The translations under genes were made by a program, and so were the position numbers. A stretch of 64,000 bases of DNA from Pedobacter metabolipauper (GTDB taxonomy: Bacteria; Bacteroidota; Bacteroidia; Sphingobacteriales; Sphingobacteriaceae), in the NCBI RefSeq assembly GCF_004362715.1, contig NZ_SNYC01000005.1, positions 1,781-65,780 of the forward strand, written 5' to 3'. Of this stretch, positions 51,694-60,353 are shown in pieces. Under the pieces are notes generated by a model. That model saw only the letters and a list, made by a program, of their open reading frames with translations, made no database searches and was not told the DNA's origin. Each line of letters starts with the position of its first letter. Position 1 is the first letter of the stretch.

Positions 51694-53652
51694 TTATTTT
51701 ATTGCATTTTGATCATATCTTTTAAGCAGGTCCGGGAACACAGTGAGCCGCAATTCCGTTGTACCCATTGGCACAAGCGTCATTTTCTGCTCCTTACCCA
51801 GATCAATTACTGAAGGCAGCTGAGGCGTATATGTTTCCCGGTATAATGACCAGTTCTTTATAGCTACGGCATCTAAAGTTAATTTTACCGGTGTTGTGTC
51901 AGGATTCCAGGGATCAGAAAAATCTGAGGTCTGTACAACTTCCACGTTGCTTTTTCCCAGCGGTGCTAAATTCCATGCCGATACCGGCGTTTTAAAAGTT
52001 GAATTAAACACCACATTCTCATTGGTTTTGCTGCCTTTAATTTCAGTTTTAGCATCAATTGACAGTGAATATACCAATGGGCCTCTTTCAAATGCAATCC
52101 CGTTTTCAGGCAAATATACTGGTTTAACTGTCATTGGCAGCAATAAGTCTATCACATCTCCATTGTTAAATAACCGGTCTAGCTTAGCAAAAGTACCTGC
52201 ATCACATTTAAGATCTGACGGCTTGCCATTAATGAGCACTTTTGCGCTGTCACACCAGGATGGGATTCTAAAAGACAGCGTAAAGTTTGCCTTTTTATCC
52301 AACGCAATACGGAAGCGTACATTCTGATCAAAAGGATAATTGGTTTCTTCCTTAATGGTAACCTCACCTTTTACACCTTTCAGTTTGGTGTTATAAACCG
52401 ATGCGGAGTAGAGCGCAGCCACGATACCTGTATCGCCACTTTTCATCCACATGCGTGAACAAAAAACAGGCAGCATCCGGTTCACATTTCCTCCGCAGCA
52501 AGACGGACGGTGGTTTATTTTAAACGCGGATCGGTCACGACTGGTCATATACCAGGGTTCATGATCATTCCAGTGACTGGACAGCCCATCTGCGATAACC
52601 TGATTTGGACCTGAGTAGTACTGGTACGACTTGAAGTCTTTTGTTACCGATCCCATTCCGGCATTGAAGCATATTTTTTCAATTAAGTCGCCCCATTGCG
52701 CATCACCGGTAGCCTGCAGCAAATAGCCGAGTGCCCATTGCATATCGCTCACTGTACAGGTTTCATGTACCTCGTTGCTGAAATTACCATCATGTAATTC
52801 ATTTCCAGAGGTTAAGCCATCTACCAAACCGTGATATTTATATAACTTATGAACGCCTTTTAGCGCCGCGTCCAGATATTCCTTTTTACCAGTACTGATG
52901 TAAAGGATGATTGGGATTTTAAGATTTTCACTATAGCTTACTGAATGTGAACGGGGAACATCATCGGCATTCATGGCTTGTATTGAATACTGACCGCCTG
53001 AAGCGTTGAATGCTTTATAGGCATCTTCAGATTTCTGAATAAAGAAGCTTTCGCCTGTTTGCTGATAGATCCAGCATAGCATTTCAATATGCAGAATAAG
53101 ACGGTCTTTAAAAAAGTCGTCCTGACCTGGTGCGCCGCTCAGGCTTACATATTTAGGAGAATGGTAATTGCGTTTTAGTGCATTGATGATTTTTTTATCT
53201 CCTGTTGCCTCATATTCTGCCATCACAGCCCGGAAGAAAACGACTTCCGGCCACAAGAAGCTGATATCTTTAGGTCCGATAAAGCCGGTACTATCCGGGT
53301 TATTGATTTGAAAGCGGATCCATTCTCTCACTTTTTCCTGAAGTGCTTTATCGCCTATCAGATACCCGCAACGAAGGGCACCGTCTGCCCAGTATCCTGT
53401 CTGCTCATATTGTGCCCAGTCGTTCATTTTCTTATTTTCGGCGTATCCCCAGCCTTCTTTATCAAATGGGTCTCCGGCAACCGCAATGTGACCGGTTAGT
53501 CCATCCCGTTGTCTCTCAAGCATATTTCGCATCCAGCCCTTGGGCGTCAGCGAATTTACCGGCGTTTCCTGAAAAACTGCGAAATTATTCTGCGCACCGG
53601 CACTTAAACATCCAAGTGACAGGCATAGCAACGTTGTAATTATTCTTTGCAT
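51694..53652 (-). CDS. GH127-type (DUF1680) beta-L-arabinofuranosidase-like protein, copy 1
   Basis: 652 residues from ATG 53652 (MQRIITTLLCLSLGCLSAGA signal). The longer ATG at 53742 overlaps the upstream gene and destroys the signal. Metal/catalytic residues Glu297 and Cys299 (HETCTVSDM) and Cys385/Cys386 (PSCCGGN) are present. Surrounding stretches include GYWADGALRCGYLIGD and FNAGMGSVTKDFKSYQYYSGPNQV. Same family as copy 2, but differing around the active site, so the two may act on different linkages of one glycan. Confidence 0.85.
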   Translation of the reverse strand: MQRIITTLLCLSLGCLSAGAQNNFAVFQETPVNSLTPKGWMRNMLERQRDGLTGHIAVAGDPFDKEGWGYAENKKMNDWAQYEQTGYWADGALRCGYLIGDKALQEKVREWIRFQINNPDSTGFIGPKDISFLWPEVVFFRAVMAEYEATGDKKIINALKRNYHSPKYVSLSGAPGQDDFFKDRLILHIEMLCWIYQQTGESFFIQKSEDAYKAFNASGGQYSIQAMNADDVPRSHSVSYSENLKIPIILYISTGKKEYLDAALKGVHKLYKYHGLVDGLTSGNELHDGNFSNEVHETCTVSDMQWALGYLLQATGDAQWGDLIEKICFNAGMGSVTKDFKSYQYYSGPNQVIADGLSSHWNDHEPWYMTSRDRSAFKINHRPSCCGGNVNRMLPVFCSRMWMKSGDTGIVAALYSASVYNTKLKGVKGEVTIKEETNYPFDQNVRFRIALDKKANFTLSFRIPSWCDSAKVLINGKPSDLKCDAGTFAKLDRLFNNGDVIDLLLPMTVKPVYLPENGIAFERGPLVYSLSIDAKTEIKGSKTNENVVFNSTFKTPVSAWNLAPLGKSNVEVVQTSDFSDPWNPDTTPVKLTLDAVAIKNWSLYRETYTPQLPSVIDLGKEQKMTLVPMGTTELRLTVFPDLLKRYDQNAIK

Positions 53653-53716
53653 ATTCTTATTGAAAAATGGCGTCGCAAGCACATGCAAGCGACACCAATG
53701 AAATATATTAATTGAA

Positions 53717-55870
53717 TTAAAGGGCAGGTTTAAGTTCTTCATACTTTACCGTCCAGGAACCATCCTTAGGAAAGCCGGGTGCTGATCCGTTTGAACCATC
53801 CCATCCGGCAGCCATCATGGCTACTGCGTAAAGCAATCCGCCATTACTTGGAAAATAAGGGTATGGTGATACACCTCCGCCAGAAAGGCCATGCTCATCC
53901 CAGGTAAAGCTTGGGTAGTTCAGCAGGTAATCAAGCGCTTTATCCGGATGTCCCAAACGTGCTTCCGTCATGGCCAGCATTGGAAAGTCCCATCCCCAGG
54001 TATGCTCAAATTTCCATTTCTGTCCAACCGCAGCCATTGTTCTTTCCATAGTTGGTATATCTACACCATCTCCGGGAAGCACTCCAAAAGCACCGATAAG
54101 GGCAGGGTGTTCAAAGTTGTACACGGTCCACATTTTATGGATATTTTCCCAGGATTCGTACATACCATCTTTTTGTGGCAGGTCTGATAACTTTGCGAGC
54201 ACATCTTTATATTTTTTGTTCTCAGCAAGTCCCATGCGTTTTCTCCATTCTTGTGCTAAACGCAGTCCTGTTCTCCAGTAACTTAATTCGAATACCGGGT
54301 TGATGGTTGAACGCTGGTCTGCATTTTCAGACACTACCTGTAATGGATAACCCAGGATGTACCGGTTTTCACGCCTGTTATAAACAGGAAATGAAGCCAT
54401 AAAGTCGGCAGTCTTCAAAACCACATCTTTCCATTTATCAATTGTTGCCTGTGTTGGGTTGCTGCGGTATTCCAGCTCTGCAAAGAAGATCGGGTGCGGT
54501 TGCTGCCAGATAAGCAGCGGGTTGGTTTCATTCGGCCATTCCCAGCGTTCGCGGTCTCCCAGTGTTTTTGGCCAGCGTACTCCGTCATAACCTTGTTCTT
54601 TTGCTTTTGGTATGTAGTAGGACAGATCAGTACGGTAAATACTGGTTAATCCATCCATTTTCGACATACGTCCCCACAATGCGTAATGCGCAGCATGCCA
54701 CCATAACATTTCCATATGGTATTTGCCATACCATCCGTTATTTACCAAACCACTTTCTTGCGGAGGCAGTTGTCCGGCTTCGTTCACTTCCATCAGGTAT
54801 TGAGATAATACCACACGACGTTCCAGTTCTTTCCAGCGCGGATCTTTACTTTGCGAAAGATCGATAGCGCCTCCGGTGTTCCAGAAAGTCTTCCATTTTT
54901 GTACACTGGCTTGTCTTGTTACTGCGAATCCAGGCAACTGTAAGGTTGTGCCCTGATCGCGGAACCCTAATGCGACTTCAATAGATGATCCACCTGTTGG
55001 TGAGAGCTGATAGGTGTGCATATCTTTGCTTTCCAGTTTCCCACCGCCTTTCCATTCCAGCAATACATCAAAACGTGTGGAATCGAGTTTACGCTCAAAA
55101 ACAGCTTTATCATTTCCAATAGTTGCCGTAGTGATGTGCTTGTTTGGATAACGCCAGTCGCCCGCATTACTGAATTCGTCATTTGATGCATACGGGAATT
55201 CTAACTGCAAAATGATCTTACCGTCATTTAGCTTCGGGGCCTCTACTTTTACCGAGATCGCGTCCTTTTCAGGATGGCATATGGTAGTTACTGTTACTTT
55301 TTTTCCGGCAACTTCATAGCTGCTTACGGAGATGCCCGTCCAGAGGTCGAGATCCTGTACCGGTGATTTTATATCCTGTAGTGTAAGTATCTTTCCATCA
55401 TTGCCTTTAAAGACAAATTTTAATCTGCCCAGGTTAAGACGTTGTGGGTTGGCCCGCATCCAGTAGTACAGATCACGTTCCTTTTCATTGTGAACGTCAT
55501 AGCGAATTGTTTTGTCCTGGGTATTCCATTCGCTTCCTTTATATTTATAGGGGTCTTTTCCACCAGGTACGGGAAATTTGTGCCAGCCCCAGTCTGACAG
55601 GGTATTGGCATCGTTGTTAAAGGTTTGCAGCCCCGTAGCATCAAAGCCGAAGGCGAAATGTCCGTTACCTACCTGTGTTGGCCCTCTCAGATCATTTTTT
55701 GTGAGGTGAAGGTTGTGACGGCTCACCACTGCCTTACGGTCAATTTTCTGGGCATTGACAGTTTCCGTGCAACTGAGTATCACAACTGCAATCAGACTGC
55801 ATTTAAACAGCTTAAAAAGCCTTCTGTTCCTGATACCTCTAATTTTTTTTAATGAATTCTCAATTCTCAT
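53717..55870 (-). CDS. Six-hairpin glycosidase-like protein (GH65/GH95-like)
   Basis: 717 residues. N-terminal signal region (KLFKCSLIAVVILSCTETVNAQ, ending ~40). N-terminal beta-sandwich (~45-320, LRGPTQVGNGHFAFGFDATGLQTF, LDLWTGISVSSYEVAGKKVTV). Alpha/alpha toroid from ~370 with NNGWYGKYHMEMLWWHAAHYALWGR, WEWPNETNPLLIWQQPHP and a FEHTWGWDFPMLAMTEARLG end block, which resemble clan GH-L enzymes. Family number not certain: GH65-, GH95- or a newer group-like. Likely a periplasmic exo-acting glycosidase or phosphorylase. A 230-bp gap and a stable hairpin lie upstream. Confidence 0.7.
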   Translation of the reverse strand: MRIENSLKKIRGIRNRRLFKLFKCSLIAVVILSCTETVNAQKIDRKAVVSRHNLHLTKNDLRGPTQVGNGHFAFGFDATGLQTFNNDANTLSDWGWHKFPVPGGKDPYKYKGSEWNTQDKTIRYDVHNEKERDLYYWMRANPQRLNLGRLKFVFKGNDGKILTLQDIKSPVQDLDLWTGISVSSYEVAGKKVTVTTICHPEKDAISVKVEAPKLNDGKIILQLEFPYASNDEFSNAGDWRYPNKHITTATIGNDKAVFERKLDSTRFDVLLEWKGGGKLESKDMHTYQLSPTGGSSIEVALGFRDQGTTLQLPGFAVTRQASVQKWKTFWNTGGAIDLSQSKDPRWKELERRVVLSQYLMEVNEAGQLPPQESGLVNNGWYGKYHMEMLWWHAAHYALWGRMSKMDGLTSIYRTDLSYYIPKAKEQGYDGVRWPKTLGDRERWEWPNETNPLLIWQQPHPIFFAELEYRSNPTQATIDKWKDVVLKTADFMASFPVYNRRENRYILGYPLQVVSENADQRSTINPVFELSYWRTGLRLAQEWRKRMGLAENKKYKDVLAKLSDLPQKDGMYESWENIHKMWTVYNFEHPALIGAFGVLPGDGVDIPTMERTMAAVGQKWKFEHTWGWDFPMLAMTEARLGHPDKALDYLLNYPSFTWDEHGLSGGGVSPYPYFPSNGGLLYAVAMMAAGWDGSNGSAPGFPKDGSWTVKYEELKPAL

Positions 55871-56100
55871 TGTGTGTATGTGTAGTTTGTTTTTATATTC
55901 AAAAGATGCCAGTGGGAAACTACCCCACTGGCAAAACCAAATTAACCTTTATTAAATTAAGCAAGCCAAACAGCTATGAGGCCTATTACAAATTTACTTT
56001 TGGCATTAGTTTCCAGGTTGTAAAAAAACCTGAATTTGTAGTATTTTTTGGCATATTAACCCTGTATGTAATACTGATCTTCAGGCTAAGCTGACTTTGG
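55871..56100. other. Gap inside PUL3 with hairpin
   Basis: 230 bp, the only long gap in the PUL3 transcript. Small plus-strand frames here have no family features. It contains the hairpin at 55908-55932 and separates the transport/binding genes from the enzymes, a natural place for differential expression. Confidence 0.5.
55908..55932 (-). promoter_or_regulatory. Perfect 9-bp intercistronic hairpin in PUL3
   Basis: GCCAGTGGG (55908-55916) and CCCACTGGC (55924-55932) pair perfectly over a 7-nt loop (AAACTAC). On the minus strand it is followed by ATCTTTTGAATA, a weak U-rich stretch. It could partially terminate or stabilise the upstream susCD mRNA before the enzyme genes. Confidence 0.55.
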
Positions 56101-57219
56101 TTAGAAGCCATATGCACTAATTTCACCAAGGGTCATGAACTGGGCGTTACCCGTTGCAGGTGTAAGTCCAACCAACCTGAAATACCTGCCCCTGGGCAGA
56201 TTTGGAATCTGGATAGCCTGCTCACCGTTAAGCTCATTGTTAAACGGATAAGTACCGGCGTCAGTCCAGGTTACGTTGTCTTTACTGACCAGGAACTGAA
56301 TCCTGATTGGTGCGCGGTTATCGCCGTTCGCTGTGGCGTAAGTGGTTCGCCAAACGCCAAATTTCACAATAGACCGTTCTACTCCCATATCAATGGTTAC
56401 AAAATGCGGATAGGCCGCTCCACTGGTATGCCAGCGGTCACCAGCCGTTCCGGTGATCACATTTGCAGCAGCATTGTCGGCTCCGGAGTATTGGTCAGAA
56501 AAAGCGGTTACTTTCCAGTCCTTTTTATCAAAGGTGTAGAAGTCGCCATTGCTGTAACCGGTATAAAAATTATCAATGCTCAGGGAATCTGGCTTGAACA
56601 GTGTTCTGAACTGATAATTGGTGTTTGCTTTCATATCGGTAATTACTGAGGTAGGCGATGTTGCCGGAAAGGTGACTACCTTCACCGCACCATTTACATC
56701 GGTGTATTTAACTTCCGAACCGATGGCACCGTTAGAAATATCTGCACTTCCCCACTCAATTGTGATTTTCCCCTGGGCATCCAGAAGGGTTGAGTTAATC
56801 GGTCTGGTTAACAATTGTGCCTGATATTTTTCTCCATATGCGGCACCAAAAACTTCAGCTGGTATAGACGCGTTTCCTTTTACATCAAATGTTTTAATCA
56901 CAAACGAGTAGCTTTTCTCCACAAGATTGTCAATAACCACGCTAATGGTGTCCTGACCTGCCGGGACTGGTACGGCTACCGAGTCTGCGTAATTGTTCCA
57001 GTAAACGGTGGCCTTAATTACGCTGGGATCAGATCCGCGCAGCCATGCTATTTTTACCCGGTTAAGTCCTGGATAAACCGCAGGTGATGTCGCTTTCCCT
57101 GCGTAAGTTAAACCGCCAGGCACAACGAACTCGTCGTACACACTTTCCATTTTGGTACAGGCTGTCAGGATACCTGTTAACAGGAAAAGATATATTTTGT
57201 ATTGATTTATTTTCTTCAT
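56101..57219 (-). CDS. DUF4998 plus F5/8 type C domain surface lipoprotein (PUL3)
   Basis: 372 residues with lipobox ILTAC (Cys21). N-terminal ~200 residues are the DUF4998 type (YPGLNRVKIAWLRGSDPSVIKATVYWNNYADSV, two Ig-like strands sets). The C-terminal ~140 residues are a discoidin/CBM32-like domain (WHTSGAAYPHFVTIDMGVERSIVKFGVWR, RIQFLVSKDNVTWTDAGTYPF, RGRYFRLVGLTP...LGEISAYGF). It probably binds glycan at the cell surface. Its PUL2 counterpart lacks the discoidin part. Confidence 0.85.
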   Translation of the reverse strand: MKKINQYKIYLFLLTGILTACTKMESVYDEFVVPGGLTYAGKATSPAVYPGLNRVKIAWLRGSDPSVIKATVYWNNYADSVAVPVPAGQDTISVVIDNLVEKSYSFVIKTFDVKGNASIPAEVFGAAYGEKYQAQLLTRPINSTLLDAQGKITIEWGSADISNGAIGSEVKYTDVNGAVKVVTFPATSPTSVITDMKANTNYQFRTLFKPDSLSIDNFYTGYSNGDFYTFDKKDWKVTAFSDQYSGADNAAANVITGTAGDRWHTSGAAYPHFVTIDMGVERSIVKFGVWRTTYATANGDNRAPIRIQFLVSKDNVTWTDAGTYPFNNELNGEQAIQIPNLPRGRYFRLVGLTPATGNAQFMTLGEISAYGF

Positions 57220-57248
57220 GGTGTTTTAATTTTTAATAATCAATAAAC

Positions 57249-58433
57249 TTATGGTATGATCTGTCCCCAAAATGACAGTTCCCTGATCACTACCTGCCCT
57301 GTACTACTGTACGTTTCAAGCGACTTTAAGCGTAAGTAACGTACAGGTTCAGGATCAACGTCGAAAGTGAAATCGGCGCCAAGAATTGCACCATAATTAA
57401 TATCTTCAGCGGTGGTTTGACCTAACGGCAAGCCGGAAGGCTTTAGTGTGTTAAACCTTCCAAGCAATGTCCACCGTGTCCAGCCGCCATCTGCATCGGG
57501 GTTATTAGAACCCCAAAGTTCGAAGGTTTTTAAACCAGATGCTGTATAACAGTGACTGTATTGTTCCATGTATTGTTTAAATCTGCTCAGCAGGACTTTT
57601 TTGCCAAGATCGATTGTAATCCACTGTGGCAAAGAAGAAGCATTTGATGACGCATAAATTTCATTGCCTGCCGTTCCGTTCCAAAGGCTTTGAATGGTAA
57701 ATCCAGATCCTGCCAATGCAGTTTGATCCGTTGGAAGCACCAATGGCTGAAAGGTATTCTTAGGAATCTCTATTTCGAATTTTGGGGTTAGCGCTAGTTC
57801 TAAGGTGTCTGATTTATTGCTCCATCGGTCTCTGATAAACATCGCAAATTTCTGTTCCCGTGATTCCAGACCGCGCGCAGCAAAGTTTCCGCTAACAGCA
57901 GCGGTATAAAATGTAGTTAACGGCGCCCAGGTACCGTTGCCTGTCGTGTCCCGCATGACAATTATTGCAAGATCAGCCCTGTCTGGATTTTTAAATGATA
58001 CATTTACGCCTCCAAATGTAGCGGCCATCACTGCCGTTTTATATACAGACAGTACAGGCGGAGTTTTTGGGATCACAGTAACCAGTGTAGCTTCTGAACT
58101 TTTCTCATTCTTACCTATACTGTATATTTTAACTTCGTGCGACAGCGTATCGCCAAAACCTACCAACTTTAGGGTATCGGTAAAACGCGATGATTTAGCT
58201 TCCCTGAATACGCCTGGCTGTATTTCATATACCGCCTTAACATAGGACATATTTTCATCAACCGGAAGCTTGTAGGTAAGTATTGCACCTCCTGGCGTTG
58301 AAGTAGATTTTACAGAGTTAACCTGGGCTGGTGCCGGCAAGTTTTCATCCACAAAATCAAGCCTTCCCTGCTTCGAACATCCATATAAACAAAGGATGGT
58401 GAAAATTACAGCTATTGAATATATTCTTTTCAT
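57249..58433 (-). CDS. DUF4959/DUF5126/DUF5000-type surface lipoprotein (PUL3)
   Basis: 394 residues with lipobox CLYGC (Cys19). Two Ig-like domains (PAPAQVNSVKSTSTPGGAILTYKLPVDENMSYVKAVYEI; AATFGGVNVSFKNPDRADLAIIVMRD) then a discoidin-like end domain (PQWITIDLGKKVLLSRFKQYMEQYSHCYTASGLKTFELWGSNNP; VRYLRLKSLETYSSTGQVVIRELSFWGQ). Same architecture as 32123-33334 in PUL2. An SGBP-type partner of SusCD. The gap to the upstream susD stop is 32 bp. Confidence 0.86.
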   Translation of the reverse strand: MKRIYSIAVIFTILCLYGCSKQGRLDFVDENLPAPAQVNSVKSTSTPGGAILTYKLPVDENMSYVKAVYEIQPGVFREAKSSRFTDTLKLVGFGDTLSHEVKIYSIGKNEKSSEATLVTVIPKTPPVLSVYKTAVMAATFGGVNVSFKNPDRADLAIIVMRDTTGNGTWAPLTTFYTAAVSGNFAARGLESREQKFAMFIRDRWSNKSDTLELALTPKFEIEIPKNTFQPLVLPTDQTALAGSGFTIQSLWNGTAGNEIYASSNASSLPQWITIDLGKKVLLSRFKQYMEQYSHCYTASGLKTFELWGSNNPDADGGWTRWTLLGRFNTLKPSGLPLGQTTAEDINYGAILGADFTFDVDPEPVRYLRLKSLETYSSTGQVVIRELSFWGQIIP

Positions 58434-58465
58434 GTTTTCTCTAATTTTAAGTCAAAAATTTATGC

Positions 58466-60352
58466 CTACCAACCAAGATTTTGAACCAGGTTTCTGTTAC
58501 CGGTAATGTTATTGTCTGAAATTGGCCAGAAATAGTCTTTAGTTCCAAAGCTCTGGTTGAAAACTACTGTAGTTCTGTAATAGGCCGCATCAGTGGTCTG
58601 TGAAAGATCCCAGCCTTTGATTGGGTTGTTAAGTTCCCTTTCAGAATCCTTCCAGCGACGCAGATCCCAGAATCGTTGCGATTCGAAAGACAGTTCAATT
58701 AACCGTTCTTGTTTGATAATCGCCCGCATACCATCCTGGTTGTTGGGTTTCTCCGGATTGGTTGAATAGGTTGACCATGATGTTTTCAGGTCTTTAAGTC
58801 CGGCACGTGCCCTGATCAGATCTACATATTTGTAAACTTCAGTGCCAGGCCCCTGTGCCTCGTTAAGTGCCTCTGCATATAACAGGTATAGATCAGAAAG
58901 GCGCAATAACGGGTAAGGATAATCTATTACAGAGTAGTCGTTTGAATTATTAACAACATTCTGGAAATTGATCAGCTTTTTAATGTAGTAACCGGTTACG
59001 GTATTAAAGCCGTATTTTCCCTTACCATTTTTTTGCTTGAACTTGCCTTCGATGTAAAATAAGTTTGAAGCGTTTTTGTCATCATAGCGGCCTTGTCCAT
59101 AAAAAACACCGCCGTCAAATCCAAGGTCTGCGTAAAAACGAGGTTCTCTGTCAAAATGCAGTTTTGCAGTTACATACCCGCTGCGGATATATAGTTTATC
59201 TGCGTTAACAGCAGTTCTCACCCCATATCTTCCTGAATAATCCCATGTTTTATCTTCATTAATTGGCACACCATTTTGAGAATAAAACATCTCCGCGATT
59301 TTTAACGTAGGTGAAAGCTCTCCTCTCGTGGTTGTTCCATCCAGATAAAGGCCATCCCACCAGGTAGACACTAATTGTTGTAAACCCACTGTTGTTGACT
59401 GTGTATTGGCCCAGATAATTTCACTGTTCCATTTTTCAGCTACACTGTTTCTAATGCTCAATTGCGTTATGATGGTATCAGTTAGTGCATATTGCTGAAA
59501 CGCCGGGTTGTATTTATAAAGTTTGAGCCCTTGTGCCTCACAGAGGTCTATAGCTTCTTTACAAGCAGCAGCTGCTGCTTCCCATTTAGCCAATGAAGGC
59601 GTAAGGTTAAACAAAGATGCTCCGTCTGCACCTTTTAGGTTGGCCTGATCTGTATTTCCGTTAAAGAGCGGACTTGCAGCAGTTACTAAAACCTTTGCCT
59701 TTAGTGATAACGCAATGGGACGGGTTGTACGGCCCGCTTCTGTCGATGGACTTAATATCGTTAAAGGCAATGCAGGTGCCGCCTCATCAAGCAGCTGGGT
59801 AATGTAGTTGAAACAGGAATCTACAGGCTCACGGAATACTTTTACCTGGTTAACGTCTGCCGATATTGGCAGGTTTGTTTTGATGAGTGGAATTGGCCCG
59901 TACATTCTTACCAGGGAGAAATGGTAAAATGCTTTTAAGAATTTCACTTCTGCAATCCACCGTAACCGCTCTTCTGTTTTCAGATCCGGTACATTGTCAA
60001 TATTTTCCAGGAAAATATTGCAATCCCTGATGCCCTGGTACATTGGTGTCCAGCGATCCCCTAACGGGTCAATTTTCCTTTGAAAGCCCATGGCCATATC
60101 TAAAAATGCGGCACGTTCAGGAATGGACCATAGTTCATCTCCCCCTACCATGGCAGGGTCATCGGCCAATGTCCCGCTTTTTGGCATAAATGAGTAGCAG
60201 GTGAATAAGAATTTCTGTGCCTGCGAACGCATCGTAAAGGCGTTATCTATGGTTGCGATGTTATCAGGAACGACATCCAAAAACTTTTTGCAGGAGCTGA
60301 TGACGGTTAATACAACCAACATGCAGATTCCATGTGTTATAAATCTTTTCAT
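58466..60352 (-). CDS. SusD/RagB-family lipoprotein (PUL3)
   Basis: 628 residues with lipobox VISSC (Cys21). Typical KKFLDVVPDNIATIDNAFTMRSQAQKFLFTCYSF start, TPR-like EVKFLKAFYHFSLVRMYGP, and a C-terminal ELSFESQRFWDLRRWKDSEREL and FWPISDNNITGNRNLVQNLGW end. It lies 1 bp after the susC stop, so translational coupling is likely. Closest in layout to the PUL2 SusD. Confidence 0.95.
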   Translation of the reverse strand: MKRFITHGICMLVVLTVISSCKKFLDVVPDNIATIDNAFTMRSQAQKFLFTCYSFMPKSGTLADDPAMVGGDELWSIPERAAFLDMAMGFQRKIDPLGDRWTPMYQGIRDCNIFLENIDNVPDLKTEERLRWIAEVKFLKAFYHFSLVRMYGPIPLIKTNLPISADVNQVKVFREPVDSCFNYITQLLDEAAPALPLTILSPSTEAGRTTRPIALSLKAKVLVTAASPLFNGNTDQANLKGADGASLFNLTPSLAKWEAAAAACKEAIDLCEAQGLKLYKYNPAFQQYALTDTIITQLSIRNSVAEKWNSEIIWANTQSTTVGLQQLVSTWWDGLYLDGTTTRGELSPTLKIAEMFYSQNGVPINEDKTWDYSGRYGVRTAVNADKLYIRSGYVTAKLHFDREPRFYADLGFDGGVFYGQGRYDDKNASNLFYIEGKFKQKNGKGKYGFNTVTGYYIKKLINFQNVVNNSNDYSVIDYPYPLLRLSDLYLLYAEALNEAQGPGTEVYKYVDLIRARAGLKDLKTSWSTYSTNPEKPNNQDGMRAIIKQERLIELSFESQRFWDLRRWKDSERELNNPIKGWDLSQTTDAAYYRTTVVFNQSFGTKDYFWPISDNNITGNRNLVQNLGW

Positions 60353-60353
60353 A

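Noticed and set aside
55852-56094. Plus-strand frame of 80 codons in the PUL3 gap
   Set aside because: It covers the hairpin and the start of the upstream gene's leader, without a recognisable domain.
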